A stretch of DNA of 64,000 nt from Amphiduros pacificus. Taxonomy: Eukaryota > Annelida > Polychaeta > Phyllodocida > Hesionidae. The notes under the pieces are model-generated. The model searched no databases. It was not told the origin of the DNA and saw only the letters and a list, made by a program, of their open reading frames with translations. The stretch covers positions 9,018,001-9,082,000 of the forward strand of contig OX439008.1 in the NCBI GenBank assembly GCA_949316495.1, in the 5' to 3' direction. Below are positions 1 to 48,080 of the stretch, one piece after another. Position 1 is the stretch's first letter. Every line of letters begins with the position of its first letter. The translations under genes were made by a program, and so were the position numbers.

Positions 1-2587
1 AAAAAAAGAGTTAATCAATCAACAACACTCACTTGGGTCTTATACGTACATTAATTCATCAATTCTCTGATTTTTAGCGTAAACTTTCTTTGGTGGCAAA
101 TATGATCACCAAACGTAGAAATCAAATCTAAATTCCATGTTGTACAAAACGCAAACACTAAAATGTGTTTTAAATGAAAAAGATTACTTTCATTTGAGAA
201 GAATGAACTTGACTCGAATTAACAAAAATAATGCAATTGTCACAGCATGGAAGTGTAGAATTTTCAATTAATTTTGCCGTCAATAGGGACCATGTCTAAT
301 TTACAAATAATTTTAACATTTGCCTTTTAATTTGCCCCTGTTTGTCGAACATAATATTGGTGTTTGCAAAGATTGAAGATACTTTTTTTGTGATAACGAT
401 ACAATACATAAAACAGAAAACGCAAAAAATACAAAAAAACAAAGCACTTAATGAACACGGTAAAGAAGCACAATATTATTATTTTTTGGCAGAATGAGAA
501 TTCCGCAAGCAGAGACAAGATGGCGATATAGTTACACACCTCATTTATATATTTCCTCTGAGGTTTGGGTCTCTGTTGGTAAATGAACACAAAGATTAAT
601 GTATAAGTATATATGGTAATGCACATATCACTGTTTACATGACTGATCAAACCTCAAATAAACTCTTGTAAATAAGGAAACTTTACACCTGGCACTGTTT
701 ACACAAGAAAAGACATTTTATTTTTGTAATAACATTACGTAAATTCCTTTATCTTAAACGTTAATAATAGAGAAACAGACACATTTTATTTCATATAATA
801 ACAATATATATTTACGTGCTTTGCATGCAAAATGAAACTGCTGTGTCAATGAAAATAACTGAATATATATAATGTTCATATTGAGGGGAAATTCTTGAAG
901 AAAATATATCCGTGAAGGATTTTTTCAATCAACATAAATCACAATCCCAGTCAACTGGATTTATCTAGTTTATATGAACACCATATTTTCTTTTTAAGAG
1001 GGATATTATTTTAGTGAGGATGCACAACTTGATTTGTTGATATTGAGGATCAAGATGCTGAGAAAATATTAACAAATCAGTGCCCGACTGATGCACACAT
1101 CAGATTCAGAATACCTCATTCCAAATATGGCGGCCAAAAAGCAGAATATTACGAACTATTTTATGATAAATCAAAGGAAAATAAAATATATAAACTCTGT
1201 TAATCTGAGCCATAATAGGACATATCAGGCCAATATTTGTTATCGTAGATGTCAGGAGATTATCAAATATCTTTAAAGTTCAGGAAATGGTATAAACACA
1301 AAAGAAACGTGACAAAAAACCTCAACATTTTGCTTATGATAGTGTATGATAGAAATCTGACACAAAATCTCAAAACGCTCTACTGCAGAAACAGTCAATG
1401 CTCTACTGCAGAAACAATGAACAAAAAAACAGTTTTGTGATAAGTAGGTTTGGTTTATTATTAAAACGAGCTTAGGAGTCTGAATCAGATGTAGGGGCAC
1501 TGAGGATAGGAATCACAAACAACAGCTGGTAAGAAAAAGCTTACATTTGTCTCATTACAATTTTCCCTCCACGTAAACGAAGTTGTCTTGTATTTTTGGG
1601 ACACCTGGTAAACAGAATATCAAAGGTCACAAAAGGGTCACTTCTGAAGAGCCAAAGGTCACAACAAGGTCACCTCTGCACACAGAAGATCACAAAATGG
1701 CCAGCTTTAAAGCTACTCGGGTAACCTCACTGAAGTCAAACAACACTGACAGAGGGCGCCCTGTACATGTACATATAGCACTTTCCTTATTCTGAGTTTC
1801 CATATCTCAGTATATTTTCCATTTAGAGTATTTTGCTTAAAAAACTCAAACTCAAAACATTACATAATACTGTCTACACAACTTAGTGAGATGTTAATCC
1901 CTATACATGATGCCACCAAATATAAAGCTGATCATAAAAGCTGATCAGGGATCATGTGTTTATACTTTTACTCTAGCATATACAGGATTATACACTGCAT
2001 AAATCTCTAAGGTTCACTCAGAGTGGAATATCATTATCTCCATCCTCTTAACAGAATGTAGTAATAGGTGTTCTCTTAACGTAAACATGTCACTCTATGT
2101 AAAACTATATTTATGGTTTACAAAGACAGTTTGAACACCACAAGTGAGCCATGTACATGAACAGGAACGACACCAATAACATATTTGTGAACTATTTTCC
2201 GCAGTGTTCATAAACAACAATATTTCACAATAATGCACAGGGGCGTAGCTTTTGATTGGTTTAGTCTCTCTTGTTTGGTCTCTAGTCTAGGTATAAACTG
2301 TAGTGCCACCTGGCGGGAGAGGTTACCAAAAGCGATTAACTTTGCAGATATCTAAGTCCAAATGGTGATCGATCTGCCTTGTAAAAAATAATTATCTCAC
2401 ATCTCGCACTAATGATACTAAGATTGAGTATTATGGGTAATAGCTGATAGTTACCGGAAATCATATTGAGAATACGAGTATGATGTTTCAAATTCTATAC
2501 CCCTGTGATTATTATCATCAGCCACTGTACAAATATACAAATTAAAAAAGAGAAGTATAACTCATTGTCAATACACTAAGATCTTAC
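1..2587. other. Region 3' of exon 11: intron 11 or 3' flank
   Basis: AT-rich sequence with no coding stretch I can defend apart from the weak 540-572 candidate. A 24-bp direct duplication (ctctactgcagaaac core) lies at about 1376-1420. No polyadenylation-linked last exon could be placed, so the gene probably continues beyond the left edge. Confidence 0.5.
540..572 (-). CDS. Candidate 33-nt iGluR tail exon (weak)
   Basis: Minus strand: an acceptor-like run ending accaacag, 33 nt reading RPKPQRKYINE in the phase 0 required after exon 11, then GAG|gtgtgt. The basic, hydrophilic content fits a cytoplasmic tail. Such a short match can arise by chance in AT-rich DNA, and no next exon is seen. Confidence 0.25.
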
Positions 2588-36800
<34,213 letters not shown>

Positions 36801-36824
36801 CCTCAATATGTCCTGCCTCCACAC
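36801..36824 (-). other. Probable 5' untranslated part of iGluR exon 1, bounded by an acceptor
   Basis: On the minus strand a pyrimidine-containing stretch ends in ttgtag at 36825, followed by 24 nt and then the ATG. This looks like a splice acceptor, so one or more untranslated exons and the promoter would lie further right. It is inference; transcription could also start nearby. Confidence 0.4.
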
Positions 36825-37454
36825 CTACAATCAGATAGGGAACACGTCAATATTGCCATTTACTAACTACATAGACTGATTGTGAACAAAGATTTCATGA
36901 ATATGCTCAAACTGCTGACAAGACGTTTTGTTCAGGATTGTGTCCTTAAGAGGTCAACACATTGAGGTTTTTTATGTTTATATCATTCCTTTTTGTTCTG
37001 AACTCTTTAAAGACATTATCATATAAATGTTAACGGATTTTGTGGCTATTTGCCAACAATAAAAAGCTATGTGACCTTAATGTTGGACTGGGCTGGAAGC
37101 GAGGAGATTTGATGACATTTGGTGTCAGAAGCCCCGTACAACTGGGTACACTTATACAGGTAATGTAGGGATTAGAGACACCTGAGAAGGCCAATATGAG
37201 AAGGTCGTACCTGCCACGATTACTACATGGCCTTGGGTGCAAGTACATATTCTGTCAAGACTCACCAAACTCACCAGACATTTGGGCACCCTTTACATAC
37301 ATACGTACGTTATTAAACCTGTGGTATAGAAATGACCCTCGACTGAAAACGCCGAAGTCATTTTCAGCTTGCTTATTTATAGGCATAGAACCATGAGTTA
37401 AAGGGTAGTCATGACAATTTAAGCATTTGATTGCATACAAGCATAGTGTGTAGG

Positions 37455-37870
37455 GTGTTGATGATATCTCTGACATCAGAGTTCTTTCTATACAAAAAAG
37501 CATGTTCAACCTGTTCATGATAATCCCCATAAAGTAGTCACTTGAAACCATATGGTCATGATTAAAATGTTGGTGATAATACCCAGACATCGGTGTTAAT
37601 AGTAGTTATAGGAACATGATCAAAATGATGGTGAGGCTAACTGAGACATCAATGTTGATGGCAGTTACAAGATCATGATCAAAATGTTAGTGATACTCCT
37701 CAGACATCGGTGTTAATAGTAGTCATAGGAACATGATCAATATATGATGGTGAAGCAAAATCTGACATCAATGTTGATTGTTATTTTAGAAGGGCATGAC
37801 CAAAATGAGGAGAAAATTATAGTTATAGGAACATGATCAAATGACGGTGAAACTAATTCAGAGCTGGGGG
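37455..37870. repeat. Degenerate minisatellite, ~58-bp unit, about 6-7 copies
   Basis: Blocks 'gacatcggtgttaatagtag' and 'aggaacatgatcaaaatg' recur; gacatc at 37586, 37644 and 37703 gives a spacing of 58-59 bp. Confidence 0.85.
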
Positions 37871-38343
37871 TCATTGGTAAGCATATAGGAGCATGACAGT
37901 GATCAGCGGGGACAGGAGGGCAAGGCTGGAGGTGACATGTAGCTTCATAACAGGTCATCTTCTGCAAGGACTATGTCACTTTGTTCTTCCCACACCCATC
38001 CTAAGGCGGATTCATATCAACCAGTAACCAATATGAAACAGCATCACATGATAGCAACCCTCACTTCACCAGAAGCACATTGGAAAGTGTGACAGAGCAC
38101 CCAAGCAATATATAGATCAGAACATGTGCCTTATCATGTCCTGTTTATGCGCATGCTCTGTTAATGCTTGAATAGTTTATAGATTTTACCTGATGTGAGC
38201 CACACACAACATGGCTTTAATGTAAACGATATCCCAACATGCAGTCTACATTCCTTTCATTATTTGTGTTGATGCTTTTTTTAGCAAAGGCAGACTGCAA
38301 TATTCAGCCAGCGATTAAAACTAAATGTGTCAAGGCCATATAG

Positions 38344-38346
<3 letters not shown>

Positions 38347-38441
<95 letters not shown>

Positions 38442-38480
38442 TATATAGACAGATATATATATATATATATCTGTGTGTGT
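38347..38480. repeat. (AT)n microsatellite
   Basis: About 90 uninterrupted bases of AT, then a short interruption (aaatatatatagacag) and another (AT)10 stretch ending in ctgtgtgtgt. Confidence 0.98.
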
Positions 38481-41400
38481 ATTCTACCTAGCATGTGTAA
38501 AATATTTCAAGCCTATTTGATGCGTCAATGCTTCTTGATAGGTTTATGTGGGAGTTTTCCAAGAAGGGATAATATCACTGCTCCGTCTTCTGTCAAACGC
38601 GCGCGTATGTCTGAAGTGTATACACTTCACAATATATTTAATATGCACCACGTTAATCACGTATCAGAGGTATAGAACCAGTTGTAGATCACACCCGAGA
38701 TAAGGATACATACACGCTTTTTATTGGTATTATTTGTAGGTTAATAGGTTTCTCCGTTTGGCACCTTACCAGACCATAACTCAACAAAACCATAACATGT
38801 TTTAAACTTCAGAGGTGAATCACAGGGAACAGTCGTGGGGGATTACAAAGTTGAATATAGTGCATTCCGGTGAAAACATTCACACTTTTTGCATTATATT
38901 GATAATCATATCGGATATATGTAGCAAGCTGTGAAAGCAATTCAACCAGGATGGTTGAATGTAGGTCCAATATTGGATCAAAATCTCTCAAGGTCCTTAC
39001 ATATAATGTGAAAAGAATATAAAGATATATCAGATACAAGAATATGCAATATACAAAATACTTATAATTTTAAAAAAATACTTAGAATTTAAAAAAAACA
39101 TAAAATGGAAACCAGGGTTCAGCATATCACCAACTGTACATGTATATTCGCACTGGAAAAGGCGAGATGCGCCAAACCTTGGCAACGCTCTAGAAAAAAG
39201 TTTTAAATCTTGCAGCCTCAAATTACAGCTCCGCACTGCTATTTGACAGTTCCGCACCGCCATTGGTGCCACGTGTCTACCATGTGACAGAATGTAATAC
39301 CTGACCGAGGAAGCCAGCTTATTATTCTAATGAAGTTAAAGCATACTTGATACTCTGTACCACATGCAACGTAACCTCCTTAACACTCAATAATAACAGG
39401 ATAACCCTTCTCCAGTCTCAAAGTTTAAAACTTGCCAAGCTCAAATGAATTGATCCTGAAACCCTTGGGAGTTATTTGCAACTTGAAAAGAACTAATTTC
39501 ACATAATGGGTTAGACTTTAAATAAACTCGTCGAGAAGAATTAAGTCACTCCAAGTTCATTTGTATCAATCTATCTTTGCCAGTAGGAAAACGTTAATGA
39601 GTGTTTAGAAGGGGGGAGGGTGGCTTATGGGTGGCATGGGATATGAAAGATGGCAGGCCAGGAAAGCTCCACCATGTTAACATGATGCATTATCGCCCAT
39701 GAAGCCTTGTTTTGTTCAAACAATTTGAGTGGTTGGTGGTTGACTGCGCGGGATGTGCTGATGCGAGGATTAAAAGGCTCCATTACTTATGGTGAGCTCA
39801 GTAAAGTATGTGTATTCTATGATCTCAAGTAAAGCCATTCGCTGCACATTGACAGGTTGTGATTTCCACCGTGGACACCCTCCTGCAACCACTGTGTGGA
39901 GGGTCCCACGCCCTTTTAATGTTTCCATGTTACATCCCCGAGGGCCTGGATGGATGCATAACAAGACGTAAGCAATTTTCCCATGGGACCAGAAGCTACT
40001 TTGTTTTCCCACATTAACCCCTTTAAGTCAGCTTGGTGTATGTTGTACATGTAGTATATAGGATCCGTGCCGACCGGTAGATTACCTGTCTTCCCCTACC
40101 TGCACCCAAACACCGCGCCTCTCATCACTCACCCGGGAACATGCTCCCGGACTCCGCTCACTGCCACTTTTTCATTCATTTTTTCCTCGGAAGTTTTCTG
40201 CTAAGCTCCATGTGTTTGTCCACTGAGTTTAGCTGACCCAGCAGTAGCACCACCTCAGATTGGTCATTTCCCGCGAAAATCCCTCCAGGGGCGACAGCGC
40301 CATCTGGAGAACTGATGATGTGATCTGTGAAGGCAATGCTTGTGATGTAGGCCCAGATTACTGACCGATCCCTCAATGATTGAAGACACACAACTATTCT
40401 CCCCCACCTTATGCCTTGAAAAACTGTGTCAATTGCCCCGACTTGTCAGCAGTCTCCCTTGCAACTCGGGCTAATACTCAGAGATAACTTTCAAAATGCT
40501 TACTGGTCTGGGGCTAATATGGCCATTCTTAGCACCCTACTTGCGGCAAATCTTACTTACCCCTGTTAACACTCTGCGTAGTTGTGCAGGGAGCAAAGAT
40601 GTGACCACTTAGGCCATCAGGACCAAACTGCTGTCTCCCATCATGCTTTGCGGGAAGCCATCTTGGTCCCACCTTCTTAAGTTTGTGCCTTCACACCCAC
40701 TCTCTTTCTCATTCCCAATAAAGCTATATTGTGTATTTCCTGTCTTTTTGTGCCATCAGAACAAGCCAATATTGGAAAATATAGCTGAAATTAACAGTTG
40801 CTACAAGATGGCGACAAGACGACATTGCTGCGCTGAGTGGTGTAATGACACGTTCTTCTTACATCTACGTGCGCGCGCCGACACCAATACGTTACTTGGC
40901 CAAGTCACTTTGTGGCTTCGTATCATTTAGGTTGGCTGTTAACAAGTACTCGCTTGATCCACTTTGCTGGTGGACCCATAGTCAGCCCATGATTTCTGCC
41001 TATTTGCCATGCCTCAAAGGCCCCACACCACAATATATGTACCTTTGAACCCTGTGGCCAATTCTTGGCGGAGACCATGTAATTAGCGCCGAACAGGACG
41101 CAGTTATATGAGTATTGGTCTACCTCTAGAAAGTGCCAATCACATCGTGTTCCCAGGCCTCAAACAGTATCACCAAAAAGACATTTTCAATTCCAGTTCT
41201 TGTTATGAGGCGTAATTGAAAAACAAAGGCGCACTATGACCAGAGTTTGAAGCTACTCATCACATCCGGGCACTAAAGGTTTTTGCGGTTGCTAAGCAGC
41301 AAATAGAACAATTGAAGTGAGGTGATTTTTGTCATAGCCTATATAACAGCTGGATCAAATGAAATTCGCACTTAATAGCTTTGTCAGATATTTGACAGTG

Positions 41401-44400
41401 CAAGATTTCCCTGATTCGCCCCTGAGAATGACAGCAACTTTTTCAGTGGTGTGACACCTTGTCCATTTAGGCAACAAATGTCCGCTGCCAAACAGTTTTC
41501 TACCAATATAACAGACTGCCATAACACATTGTGTGCTGAGCAACCATGGGTTTATTCCACTCCCTGATTAGACAATAAATATTCAGTTTCAATGGGTGAC
41601 TACTTTGGCAATCATATATGGAAATGTTTTTGTGACTGCAAATATAATCAGAGCCATTCGTAGGCGTCATGCAATTCAGGTTAGCATTTTAATATAAATC
41701 TTGCTTTGTGAAATGCTGATGTATGTTGAGCCCCAAGCGAAAACGAGGCTGGGTCTCGGCCGCCATGACAGGGGGACAGCTCGGGTCTCGCCAAGGTCTC
41801 GTCAACTTGTGAACAATGGCATTCTCCAGACAGTATAAACAGTGACGTGAAATATAAAAATAGTTATGGAAGAGTATGACAAATAAGGGGACCCGTGCCC
41901 TGCAGACGTTGACCCCATGTGCGCCTACCAAGGTAGAGTATTCCCGGGGCTTTGCTTTGTTTCAGATCCAAACAGATGACCGTCAAACTAGCTTCCTCTG
42001 AGCTGGTCTGTAAGGTTCTAAAATATCACAGTGAGTTATTTGTTTTTAATTTTACATGTGTGCAAATGAAATATAAAATGATAAAAAAATATATAGCATA
42101 TCGACAATGAATAAATAAATCCTTGTAGTGGCTTTGACTTTTTGTGGTAATATACCAGTCATGATGGGAGTTTAAAGCACACATTTTCACCGGCAAGAGT
42201 GTCTTGTTTTTCAGGAAGGCCATACCTCCCGATTGATTATCTTCATAGTTTACTTTGGCCTATCTAAAAGTGCATCTAAATAAGATCATATTGACTGCAT
42301 ATCTCCTAATCCAGTTTGATTTATCATGATCCATTCACAGAGCGCCTTGTAGATCATTTTGGACGCCGTATTACACGTTTTCTGACTAGATTAAAGTATT
42401 AATATTCATATCAACTAACCCGACTAGTGACTTCATTTCAGATTGGAGACTTCCAGCACAATTAATATGATTGATACTCTAGATATGGACAATATAATCT
42501 CCTGCATTCGTAAAGCTAGATATGGCATTTCCGTGGAGGTAATTGTCCTCTGTCATATTCTACATCAAGCGCATATACTTAAGGCGGCCGGGTGGGCTTG
42601 GAGACTGCATCACTGCTTCATTAACCCTCACTACCCATTTACATTGCAATGGCATGGTCAGACAGCCAAGGCGATATCTAATGCTAATGTGTTTTTGTAG
42701 GAATGAGCCGTATATATCAATCACCAATGAGAGAGTCAAATTAGAATATATATATATATTATTTTGCGAGAAAGAGTAAAATAAGGACGTGACACAAAAC
42801 AAATGGTCTCCTGATAAATGTCATTGGTTTAATGTAGTTTAATGGAGATCTGCCACAACGAATGCAAAAGCCTACAGGCAGCTACATAGCACACCAATAT
42901 TGCCCTTAAATATATATCTCACCAGAACAATCAACCGAACTAGTCTCAATAATCGATTTTCCACCCACACAAACACCATATAATAATTCAACAAAATATA
43001 AAATCTATATTTGTTTATGTCTTTTGTGTGATTAAGATATTTCCATTACTGTGATACAAATGTAAAAATGATTTACATGTTATTGAGAAACCTGAGATGT
43101 CCAGCATTATCAGAGAGATTAGCTGCACAAAGTGAGGTTCAAATAGCAGAAATGTAGACTAATCAACAGATGGCATGCATACAAGAGCCTTGGTGCTAAT
43201 GATCTCAACAAAACCCAACTTAAAAGCTATTTGCAAATCCTGTTTGTGAGTCCTTGCCATTTCCAGACTATTTTCTACTTAATCGTCGGCATTTGATCTG
43301 CACTCGGCGCTGACGAATGTACAAAGACATTGACCTGTACACGAGCCTACAGATGACATATTATAAAACATCAAACAGGGATACACAAAGTGCATTATAT
43401 CATTATCGTGCAAGATGTCTCCAGATCTCATAAAGTCATATACTTCCAATTATATCATTACTATGTGAGGTTCTTTGTCAATAAAGATGTATCTATAAAT
43501 ATATAGCTGTGCTAATGAAAAAAATATCGTTTTGTGCATATGTCTGAAGTTTAGTTTACAACTATAAACAAACGTTTGTCCGTCATACAGGAACCAGGCA
43601 CAACATATCTTATATAAATGTTAAACAAGAAATGCTGTACAAGTGATCAAAGAGAATTATGGTCAAAACACGACATAAAGAAAGTATGATGTGAGTATGG
43701 GTCTCAAATGATCTGTTAACCACGTGAAAAAAAACCTGTTTATTTGGATATAAATAGGCGTAAGTCACAGGGGTATACTCACTGCTGAGAACAATCATAA
43801 ACCAGGTTCGTCATATTGTCCCTCTAAGACGTGTCATCTCCTGCAGAGAAATCAGCTAAATCTGCAGCCTCCAATCAGCACTATTCATTCAAGTACAGGA
43901 GCGCCATTTACATATAGTTGAGAACGGTAGTACCTAAGATTGGCTGGGGAACTGATAAGTAACCTTCAAGTGGGGTGGTTTCTATTTTTCTGATTATACG
44001 TGATGTAATATATCTAGAAACTTGGACCTCGTTTAACATCTGTCTGTCAGGGGAGATACATCGAAATATTTACTCTATTTATCAGCAGAAGGAGATTTAG
44101 ATGTTACGTTTCTACCTTTTTGGCTTGCAGAGATAAGAGATACAGATAGCTTTTTTATATATGTCTGAGTCAAAGGATCTGGTTTATGGAAATGCGTCCT
44201 TGTTGAGGTGGCCGTGGGGAAATGGCCCCTTGTCACTTTGACAGGACCACCGTGCCATGATCTGCAATGGAAATGGATAATCCTTCCACAGACACAGACG
44301 CTAACCTGTCCATAATATGATACAGATCTGGCAAGGCAAAGGTTTCTATGTCAACAAAGATTTCAATAAGAGATACCACTGTGCCTATGATCAGAGGCGA

Positions 44401-45844
44401 AGTATCCATTAGAAATCTTGGCGATGTTGTTATCTGTGGGATATTTGACCCGTAGTGTTTATAGAGGCCTCTTTCACGCCGGGGACGTGGCCGCACGAGA
44501 CTTCAGCCATGCATATTTCATGCTATTGGTTTATTAGCGTGAAGCCAACCGGAAGCTATCGCAGACACGCCGGACACACAATTCTCTTCTTACTATTTAA
44601 GGTCACGTGAAAAAGAGACCTATTTGGTTATCAATAAAATATGAACTTTGATGATCACTAAAAGCGATAAAAGCTACTGTTTCATTTAATTGACTATAAC
44701 ACTTATGGCGAAAACTATGATGTTCTATTACGTGAAATTGTTATTTTGTAGACCGTTATGTATAGGTATAAGTATAAAAAGCTTCATAGACCAACATGGA
44801 TAAGCTTCAACTAAATCATTGAGATTTACTTAAAGTTTGCTCCTTAAACACAGAAAAGAATGATTTTACAATGAAAAAACAATCTGAGTAGCAAAATAGT
44901 GAAAGAAAGTATTCAGAAATATGTGCGTCAGATAAATACTTGTGTCGACGATAATACGTAACTTATTAGATAAAGAAGATTCATCCCATTTGCTTTCCTC
45001 TATTGTGCTTTGGTGGTGCGTGTTTGGAGACTTCTCAACAATTCTAGAAATAAGAGAAACTCCATAAGAATTAGATTTGTCTTTTGAGATCTGCCTCGCA
45101 ATCCCGTGAAGCTCTGGAAAAAATTCTTAGCAGTCTGTATATCTCCAGATTACATTAGATGGCCTAAGACTTATATCATGTAATGAATGCAAGAGAAAAC
45201 GTTAAATGAAATGAGCCTTAGGTATTATATATTTTAAGCTGGGACTCGAGAACAAGCGAAATTTTCAAGAATGACTTAAGATAACTCTAATGTGTAATAG
45301 AAACAAGGAAAATGTGGAATTTTACTTGCAAATGAAGGAAAATCACGTTTCTGTTGCAGTAAGTAATGTCTCTTATATATAACTGTAAAATATGACACAT
45401 TGATGGATGAGACTCGATCAAAACAATACATTATAAATACCAATGCATAAAAAAGGGGCCACCCACTGATAAAAATATCAATCTATATATTTTGAATTCT
45501 AAATCTTGGTTAGTGGTCTATCAATGAAATTGATAGCTACAGGATGGGGTCTCTTTAATGGTGTCTCTTCTTTGTTAACATTTTTTGTGAAAAAAGAAAT
45601 AAACGATTGTTTTGAATCAACTCTTTACAAATATATAAATGAAAGTTCTTCTATCCCTTTCAGACTATGGCAGAAGACTAGACAATTGTCGGCAATGGTG
45701 TCGAATAGCAAGGAAATACGTAACATAGGATATATCCATATCAATTATAAGAAAAAGCAGGATGTTCTATCAATGTCACAAAAAACATATACTCCAAGAA
45801 AGCAAGATGTTTTGCATAGACATGAAATTTCTCATAACCACAAT

Positions 45845-46085
45845 ATAAGGTTCCCCATTTCAAGCAAGAAATATCATGCATCCCAGTCGGAATGTAAGGG
45901 TCTCCATTTGACCAAAGGATATCATAAATCCCCAGTTAGAATGCCAAGTTCCCCATTTAACAAAGGAATATCATGTATCATCAGTCAGAATATAAGGACC
46001 CCCATTTAGTCAAGGAACATAGCATATTACAGACCAGAATGCAAGTTTTTTCCAATAGGGCAATGAACACCATGTATCATAAGTG
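45845..46085. repeat. Degenerate ~50-bp tandem repeat
   Basis: Four to five units with ccccatttaacaaaggaata, tcatgtatc and cagtcagaatgtaagg variants. They extend a 167-codon open frame (45506-46009), which therefore does not look like a gene. Confidence 0.7.
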
Positions 46086-47224
46086 AGAGTATTAGGCTCA
46101 GTTGCCCACTTATACTGGAACCATCAATGGAAAAAAGGCTTAAAAGCCACCATAGTTGTTTCACACAAAGTATAATACAGTGCAGTCTTTTACAATTCAG
46201 ACCTCCAGGTGAACCCCATGGGTGGTGGTTTACACAAGAACAGACATCATTCATACTTAAGTGGAAGAACAGTTCAACCTGACTACAAATGCCATTTTAT
46301 TGTCACCCCATGAGGTAGAGAGCCTCTTAGCTAGAATAACACAACATGGATAGAGCATAAATCGCGGTGAGCCTCAATGCCTTGACAAATACATCAGTGT
46401 CAAATGTTTCACCCTTACTGCTCCTGAGAGAGTTGGGCTGGTCAATAACATCTCCTTAGATGTCTGTACAAACCTCAGGTACCATTCAGTGTATTCTTGC
46501 TACACTATCTATCTTAGGAATGAAGCTGTTAACCTCTCTGTAGTAACTAGAACATTTCAGCAGCAGTACCAAGTACATAACATGTTATATAAATATTCCA
46601 TAATCCAAAGGCAATCAACCAAACATTATTATTATTTCCCTGGGAATGATCAGTCATTTTAAACAATTTAATGTACTTGGAATAATAAAAAGCTCTGGCA
46701 GTATGAAAAATTGGTAACTTATAATTAATTATATGCTTTATGAAAAAGATAGATAATTAAACCTGCTAGTAGGTGAATTGCTATTCTATTTTCATTGTGT
46801 TCTTGTACCATGCTGCTGCCACCTAGGGGATAAAGTCAGCATACTTACCTATAAGATTAATTCTTTCACGAAATAGTGGTTTCTTTATATCGACTTGTGA
46901 GTATATTCCTATCGATGATATCTTTAAACAGGAGGATTGAAAACTACTTGATTATTGAAAATAAAACTTATTTGAATATCTACGACCCACAAAAATCATT
47001 AAGATGATAATGTAAGTGTTCTGACTTGATATGAGATCATTTTTGATATGATTCAAATTCATCCTTAATGTGGACCGAGGAAGTGATATGCATATTTAAT
47101 TCTAAAAGAATCATATAGCATCTGATTGCACTGAGATCTGGAAGCTCATATTTCCACTGGCATCCTGCTTGTATCTTATCCCTTACAGCATACACGGTAA
47201 CACACATGGCCCCAGCATATCATG

Positions 47225-48080
47225 CAAGCTAGGGGACAAACAATATCACAAGCTGGGGACAAACCATCCTAATAAACTGGGGATAAACTATTCAGACAAC
47301 CTGGGGACAAACAATATCACTAGGCTGGGGACAAACCATCCTAATAAACTGGGGACAAACAATATCACTAGGCTGGGGACAAACAACATCACCAGGCTGG
47401 GGACAAACCATCCTAATAAACTGGGGACAAACAATATCACCAGGCTGGGGACAAACCATCCTAATAAACTGGGGACAAACAATATCACCAGGCTGGGGAC
47501 AAACCATCCTAATAAACTGGGGACAAACAATATCACCAGGCTGGGGACAAACCATCCTAATAAACTGGGGACAAACCCCGTGGACAAACCATCCAACAGC
47601 TGGGGACAAACAATATCACTAGGCTGGGGACAAACCATCCTAATAAATGGGGACAAACTATTCAGACAACCTGGGGACAAACAACGATCCCGACAAACTG
47701 GGGACAAACCATCCCTACAACTTGGGGACCAACCACCCCAACAACCTGGGGACAAACCCTGAGGCACAACCATCCCAACAGCTGGGGACAAACCCTGGGG
47801 ACAAACCCTGGGGATAAACCCTGGGGATAAACCCCGAGGACAAACCCCGAGGACAAACCATCCCAACAGCTGGGGACAAACCATCCGGACAACCTGGGGA
47901 CAAACCCTGGGGACAAACCCTGAGGACAAACTATCCCAACAAGCTGGGGACAAACCATCTGGGCAACCTGGGGACAAACCATCCCGACAACCCGGGGACG
48001 AACCCTGGGGACAGACCATTCCGAGAAGCTGGGGACAAATCCTGGGGACAAACCATCCTGACAACCCGGGTACAAACCAT
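47225..48080. repeat. Composite minisatellite, 24-bp units in a 48-bp higher-order repeat
   Basis: Every unit starts ctggggacaaac. In the left half two 24-bp types alternate (..catcctaataaa and ..aatatcaccagg), giving a 48-bp dimer. The right half is more mixed (ctggggacaaaccctgggga, catcccaacag). The 24-bp length keeps frames open on both strands; these are not genes. Confidence 0.96.

Larger units (their letters stand above)
36825..47224. other. Upstream region with no recognised gene, part 1
   Basis: Intergenic DNA or a first intron of the receptor gene. Apart from the 58-bp repeat, the AT microsatellite and the ~50-bp repeat listed separately, I see only short open frames without family features. 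YY1-like aagatggcgac (about 40806) and gcggccatnn-type motifs are scattered. Confidence 0.6.

Noticed and set aside
44233-44496. 87-codon minus-strand frame with SPLIIGTVVSLIEIFVDIE, at first sight like a Cys-loop receptor strand
   Set aside because: The match to Cys-loop motifs is too loose and no neighbouring exon could be found.
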